A program made the position numbers and the translations under genes. A DNA stretch of 10,743 nt. Source: CAZIRO01 sp964541595. Lineage in GTDB: Bacteria; Acidobacteriota; HRBIN11. Under the pieces are notes generated by a model. The model saw only the letters and a list, made by a program, of their open reading frames with translations. It had not been told where the DNA came from and searched no databases. Location: contig CAZIRO010000100.1 of assembly GCA_964541595.1 (NCBI GenBank), positions 1 to 10,743 on the forward strand, given 5' to 3'. This document shows, one piece after another, positions 7,772 through 10,743 of this stretch; position 1 is the first letter of the stretch; each line of letters opens with the position of its first letter.

Positions 7772-9103
7772 ATGTACTGGGTACGCGTTCTGCAGTGTTT
7801 GCAACGCCGCTTAAAACCCCAATCCTTTAACAGCTGGTTCCGCCCGACCGTGCAGTTCTATGAGGACGATACCCGCGTGCAGATTCTCATTCCGAGCAAG
7901 TTCTTCCGAGACGTGATCGAGCGTTCTTACATGCAAGCGATCGAGGCCTGTATCGAAGAAGCCGGACTGCCGCGTAAAACCCTGCAATTCCTCACCAACG
8001 AAGAACTCGAAGCCGCGCAGGTCCAGGAGATCGCGACAGGCGGACTCAATCCCATCTATACTTTTGAAAACTTCGTTATCGGTCAGAGCAACCAGGCTGC
8101 CCACGCTGCCGCCGTCGCGGTCGCAGACCACCCTGGACGTCTGTACAATCCGCTGTTCATTTACGGCGGTGTCGGACTGGGAAAAACCCACCTGCTGCAC
8201 GCAATTGGCAATCGCATCCTTCAGAACAACGGAAAAATGCACGTAATCTACGTCTCGTGCGATGCTCTGATGAGCCAGCTCGTAGACGCCTATCAACGGG
8301 GCAACGTCCACGAACTCCGCCAGTACTATCGAAACGCAGACGTACTTCTGCTCGATGACGTGCACACGCTGGCCGGTAAAGAACGCACCCAGGAGGAAGT
8401 GTTTTCAATATTTAACATTCTCTACCAGGCGCAGAAGCAGATCGTCCTGACCGCCGACCAACCGCCGCATGCCCTGTCCAACGTTGAAAAACGCCTGGTT
8501 TCCCGATTCTCCTGGGGACTCGTCGCCGACATTCAACCCCCGGAACTGGAGACGCGGATTGCCATCCTGCACAAAAAGGCCATGCTGCTCGGGGTTCATA
8601 TCCCCGATGAGATCGCACTCTTCATTGCCGAACGAATCGTCGACAACGTCCGCATGCTGGAAGGGGCGCTCCGTCGGCTTATTTTTCTGGCTTCGATGAA
8701 AAGCCAGCCGATCACGGTCGATCTTGCACGGGAGGCCATTACGCCCCTGCTGCACGCGTACACCATGACCGCCGCGCCGAGACCTGCACCGGTGACCTAT
8801 CCCGCACACCTCACCATCGAGAGCGTGATTCACGCGGTCGCCCGTTTTTACCAGATCGATCCGGAAATGCTCCGATCGCGTACCAACCGTCCGAAGATCG
8901 TCTATCCCCGCCAGATGGCGATGTACATTGCACGATACTACCTGGAAGCCTCTCTGAACGAGATCGGTCAGGCGTTCGGGGGGAAGCACCACACGACCGT
9001 CATGTATGCCATTCAGAAAATCGCAGACCGTCTGGAAATGCATCCGAAAGTCCGCCAGGAACTGGAAGCGATCCTGCAGACTCTGGGACTGCGGGGGGAA
9101 TGA
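7772..9103 (+). CDS. dnaA: Chromosomal replication initiator protein DnaA
   Basis: The AAA+ initiator that binds DnaA boxes and unwinds oriC. Its 443 residues divide into a short domain I (about 1-65, conserved Trp W3 and the FNSWFRP segment), a very short domain II (about 66-92) and AAA+ domain III (about 97-330). Domain III shows Walker A GGVGLGKTH (132-140), Walker B LLLDDVH (192-198), sensor I LTADQPP (226-232), box VII RLVSRFSWG with R241/R245, and sensor II RMLEGALRR (294-302). DNA-binding domain IV (about 345-443) has YPRQMAM (R380) and the signature GGKHHTTVMYA (403-413). Here His406 replaces the usual Asp of GG(R/K)DHTTV. I chose ATG 7772 because AAAAGGGGG (7755-7763) sits 8 nt upstream; an in-frame TTG at 7766 is too close to it. 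It has its own promoter and is followed directly by a box-rich origin. There is no dnaN downstream. Confidence 0.97.
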   Translation: MYWVRVLQCLQRRLKPQSFNSWFRPTVQFYEDDTRVQILIPSKFFRDVIERSYMQAIEACIEEAGLPRKTLQFLTNEELEAAQVQEIATGGLNPIYTFENFVIGQSNQAAHAAAVAVADHPGRLYNPLFIYGGVGLGKTHLLHAIGNRILQNNGKMHVIYVSCDALMSQLVDAYQRGNVHELRQYYRNADVLLLDDVHTLAGKERTQEEVFSIFNILYQAQKQIVLTADQPPHALSNVEKRLVSRFSWGLVADIQPPELETRIAILHKKAMLLGVHIPDEIALFIAERIVDNVRMLEGALRRLIFLASMKSQPITVDLAREAITPLLHAYTMTAAPRPAPVTYPAHLTIESVIHAVARFYQIDPEMLRSRTNRPKIVYPRQMAMYIARYYLEASLNEIGQAFGGKHHTTVMYAIQKIADRLEMHPKVRQELEAILQTLGLRGE

Positions 9104-9225
9104 ACTCGGGTCGGGGATGTGGAATCGCTGTGGAAATTATGTGGAAAAGTGGAAACCGGCGGGGCGGATGTCGGGATCGGGATGTGGAAAAAGATGTGCA
9201 AATCCCTGTGGAAATCGGGGGCAGC

Positions 9226-9361
9226 GGATGTGGAAAAGTGGAAATCGAGGGATCCCCGGGGGCGATTTTTCCACATACGGGGACCCCGTTTTCCACAGGT
9301 TGTGGAAAACGATCGCAGCGTGGGTAGCGGGATTCAGGCCGATTTCCACTTTTCCACATCC
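9226..9361. repeat. 22-bp perfect inverted repeat of a composite DnaA-box unit
   Basis: Positions 9226-9247 and 9340-9361 are perfect reverse complements over 22 bp. Each arm contains a full box TGTGGAAAA overlapping by one base an AGTGGAAAT half-site 8 bp further on. The 16-bp core TGTGGAAAAGTGGAAA is also present a third time at 9140-9155. Identity stops sharply at both ends of the arms. Confidence 0.85.
9287..9311. repeat. Head-to-head DnaA box pair forming an 11-bp palindrome
   Basis: CGTTTTCCACA (9287-9297) and TGTGGAAAACG (9301-9311) are perfect inverted arms separated by GGT. They place two exact boxes back to back with a 3-bp spacer near the origin centre. As RNA it would form a stable hairpin but lacks a T-run. 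Just upstream, ACGGGG-A-CCCCGT (9277-9289) runs into TTTTCC and could weakly terminate dnaA transcription. Confidence 0.75.
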
Positions 9362-9363
9362 CC

Positions 9364-9400
9364 TTCTTATTCTTATATATACATACTGTCTTTTGTTTGA
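9364..9400. other. AT-rich stretch, candidate DNA unwinding element
   Basis: This is the only markedly AT-rich stretch in the GC-rich intergenic DNA here, including TTATTCTTATATATACATAC. It begins 5 bp after the last exact TTTTCCACA box (9350-9358), separated by TCCCC. Box, short GC run, then AT-rich DNA is the order known from origins with a basal unwinding system. The strand complementary to it reads as partial DnaA-trio-like triplets with A in the middle. Confidence 0.55.
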
Positions 9401-9432
9401 GTGAATGTGGAAAGAAGAAAAAGAACTGCGCT

Positions 9433-9669
9433 CGGGACAGACCATGGGACATGCGCACCACCGGATCCACCGGTGGGCCGGTGGCCACCGGTCTCCGGTC
9501 CCGGGTGGCGGGTATTTAGGTCTCAGGTCTCAGGTCCCAGGTCTCAGGTCTCAGGTGGCAGGTGGCGGGTATTTGCGACAGGAGACGGAAGACAGGGGAC
9601 GGGGCATCGCATGGACTGGGGATAGCGCATGACCGCATGCGGACCCACGGTGTCCCATGGCCTGGCCCG
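9433..9669 (+). mobile_element. MITE-like non-autonomous repeat element, copy B
   Basis: A 237-bp element with TIRs CGGGACAGACCATGGGACA (9433-9451) and TGTCCCATGGCCTGGCCCG (9651-9669). It matches the reverse complement of 2591-2829 from end to end. Shared landmarks are the CCACCGG/CCGGTGG inverted repeat (9458-9476), the palindrome CCGGTGGCCACCGG (9478-9491), the heptad array (9490-9574), GGAAGACAGGGGAC (9587-9600), GGCATCGCATG and TAGCGCATGACCGCA (9623-9637). It has no ORF with a recognisable product and no convincing target-site duplication (flanks TGCGCT and ATTGCA). It starts 19 bp after the last DnaA-box-like site of the origin. Mobility is inferred from structure and copy number. Confidence 0.75.
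9490..9574 (+). repeat. Heptad tandem array of copy B
   Basis: Twelve contiguous units: GGTCTCC, GGTCCCG, GGTGGCG, GGTATTTA, GGTCTCA twice, GGTCCCA, GGTCTCA twice, GGTGGCA, GGTGGCG and GGTATTT. All are 7 bp except one of 8 bp. It has the same total length and the same unit vocabulary as the array of copy A, but a different order and a higher share of GGTCTCA. Confidence 0.85.
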
Positions 9670-9801
9670 ATTGCAGGAAAGAGAAGAAACCGGAAAGCAG
9701 GATGCCGGAACGTTCGACTCCCGCAGCCGGCCGACCGTCCCGGGACTCCCGTGAACCCGGCGCACATCCCTTCCCCTGGAACGCACGTAGAGACCTCTGA
9801 C

Positions 9802-9816
9802 GAACGCTCAGCGTTC
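9802..9816 (-). terminator. Short perfect hairpin downstream of ribF, possible weak terminator
   Basis: GAACGCT and AGCGTTC flank a single C (9802-9808, 9810-9816), about 63 bp beyond the ribF stop on the minus strand. There is no U-rich tract after it in the ribF direction, so an intrinsic terminator is doubtful. I see nothing else in the 209 bp between the repeat element and ribF (9670-9878), apart from a poor DnaA-box-like TGTGGAGGA near 9823. Confidence 0.3.
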
Positions 9817-9878
9817 ACGTTTGTGGAGGACATGGGGAAATCATCGTATCAGTGGAAACATTGACAGTGAGTCCCGCG

Positions 9879-10742
9879 TCAGACGGATTCGATGTGAAAG
9901 GTCCCGCGATGTGCGCGGTACCATGCGAGATCCACGTACGGCAAACACAGCGTGCCGTAAACTCCCCGCACGCGTGTATGCCACTGATCCACGGGTACGG
10001 GATCGGGGGACAGACCGATCCGGGCGGTCCACCAGTCCACCGCATACGCAATATCCCGCTCGATCTGACGCCGCAGCGCTTCAGGAGTGGCAAAACGCTG
10101 CTCGTCCCGAATACGGTGTAAGAAAAAGAGTTCAACGGTGTTGCCGTATAATGCGAGATCGGTCTGCTGCAGGACGTGGACTTCGACCTGCAGGCGTTTT
10201 CCCTGAAATGTGGGACGGTATCCGATATTGGTCACGGATGGCCACAGGTACTGCTGGAATGACAGGAGCGTGATGTACACTCCGGTTCCCGGAATCAGTT
10301 CATTGAACCAGGCCAGGTTGGCGGTCGGGAACCCGATGGTCCGTCCCAATCCTTCACCCGATCGGACGACACCTTCAATGCTATACATCCGACCGAGAAA
10401 CGGAATGACCTGCTCGACTGCTCCCCGGCGGATGAAATGGCGGATCAATGAACTCCGGCACGGTTGATCGTTCAGGGCGATTGTGGCGAATGCGTGCACC
10501 TTTCGGGCGCGTGCGGATGCAAACTGACGGAGCATGTACAGGTCCCCGCGGCGCTGAGTACCGAACCGGAAGTCGGTGCCGACCACGATCTCGAGGTCAC
10601 CGGGTGCGGGGAGCACGTAATTGTGCAGGAACTGTTCCGGAGAAAGTGCGGCCAGTGCGGGGGTAAAGGGCAGGACCCAGACGGTATCGACCGGCAGTGC
10701 TGCAAGCCATCGCATGCGCTGACGGCGGTTCTGCAAGGCTGC
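9879..10742 (-). CDS. ribF: Bifunctional riboflavin kinase / FMN adenylyltransferase (5' end outside window)
   Basis: Makes FMN from riboflavin and then FAD, in the cytoplasm. About 287 residues are visible; the N-terminal part with the nucleotide-binding GHxxH motif lies beyond the window. Counting from the TTG codon at 10736, the adenylyltransferase part includes VLPFTPALAALSPEQFL (about 21-37) and VVGTDFRFG (51-59), then CRSSLIR (93-99) where the family has a (I/V)SSTxIR motif. The kinase domain begins at LGRMYSIEG and has GRTIGFPTANL (131-141), GVY (152-154), TNIGYRPTF (169-177), catalytic E185 in VEVHVL, ALYG and a closing IRDEQRFATPEALRRQIERDI. About 55 Trp-rich residues follow the usual end, an unusual C-terminal extension. 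It is transcribed toward the origin, opposite to all other genes here. Confidence 0.93.
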   Translation of the reverse strand, partial: AALQNRRQRMRWLAALPVDTVWVLPFTPALAALSPEQFLHNYVLPAPGDLEIVVGTDFRFGTQRRGDLYMLRQFASARARKVHAFATIALNDQPCRSSLIRHFIRRGAVEQVIPFLGRMYSIEGVVRSGEGLGRTIGFPTANLAWFNELIPGTGVYITLLSFQQYLWPSVTNIGYRPTFQGKRLQVEVHVLQQTDLALYGNTVELFFLHRIRDEQRFATPEALRRQIERDIAYAVDWWTARIGLSPDPVPVDQWHTRVRGVYGTLCLPYVDLAWYRAHRGTFHIESV

Positions 10743-10743
10743 G

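Larger units (their letters stand above)
9118..9414. other. oriC: Putative chromosomal replication origin (oriC) with DnaA boxes
   Basis: Immediately after dnaA, seven exact copies of TTTTCCACA lie within about 220 bp: on the minus strand at 9140-9148, 9183-9191, 9229-9237 and 9301-9309, and on the plus strand at 9267-9275, 9289-9297 and 9350-9358. Near-matches occur at 9118-9126, 9129-9137, 9195-9203, 9207-9215 and 9406-9414, with AGTGGAAA half-sites at 9148 and 9237. The box differs from TTATCCACA at one base. Boxes left of centre all face one way and most on the right face the other way. An AT-rich segment follows at 9364-9400. Location after dnaA, box density and AT-rich flank are the standard origin criteria; function is inferred. 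Confidence 0.9.

Noticed and set aside
9490..9574. CRISPR array
   Set aside because: Units are contiguous 7-mers with no spacers, and no cas genes are present.
9861..9889. Promoter at TTGACA 9861
   Set aside because: No -10-like hexamer is found at 16-18 bp spacing, and no plus-strand gene follows.

Overview
The window comes from a GC-rich bacterial chromosome and covers a probable replication origin. Only a bacterium combines dnaA, a cluster of DnaA boxes, a split glycine decarboxylase (gcvPA/gcvPB) and a hybrid histidine kinase in this way. I cannot name the lineage from sequence alone. The split P-protein and the absence of dnaN, recF or gyrB beside dnaA argue against most familiar proteobacterial and firmicute layouts.

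Layout, left to right. (1) 2-2587, + strand: the 3' part of a hybrid sensor histidine kinase (GAF-like sensing regions, PAS, HisKA/HATPase, C-terminal receiver). (2) 2591-2829: a compact non-coding element with 19-bp terminal inverted repeats and an internal array of 7-bp units. (3) 2849-7593, + strand: a glycine cleavage operon gcvT-gcvH-(280-bp gap)-gcvPA-gcvPB, preceded by a recognisable promoter. (4) 7668-9103: a sigma70-like promoter and dnaA. (5) 9118-9414: a putative oriC with seven exact TTTTCCACA boxes on the two strands, several near-matches and an AT-rich stretch. (6) 9433-9669: a second copy of the non-coding element in inverted orientation. (7) 9879-10742, - strand: the 3' part of ribF (riboflavin kinase/FAD synthetase).

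The gcv genes supply the T, H and both P subunits of the glycine cleavage system. They turn glycine into CO2, ammonia, NADH and methylene-tetrahydrofolate, using an L-protein (dihydrolipoamide dehydrogenase) encoded elsewhere. DnaA would initiate replication at the adjacent box cluster.

The most unusual content is non-coding. A MITE-like repeat of about 240 bp occurs twice in opposite orientation and brackets the whole gcv-dnaA-oriC block. A possible third, terminus-only relic sits inside the gcv operon. Both full copies keep the same TIRs, palindromes and number of heptad units, but the order of heptads differs. The origin itself has helically phased boxes and a 22-bp perfect inverted repeat. 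DnaA carries a substitution in its DNA-recognition motif.
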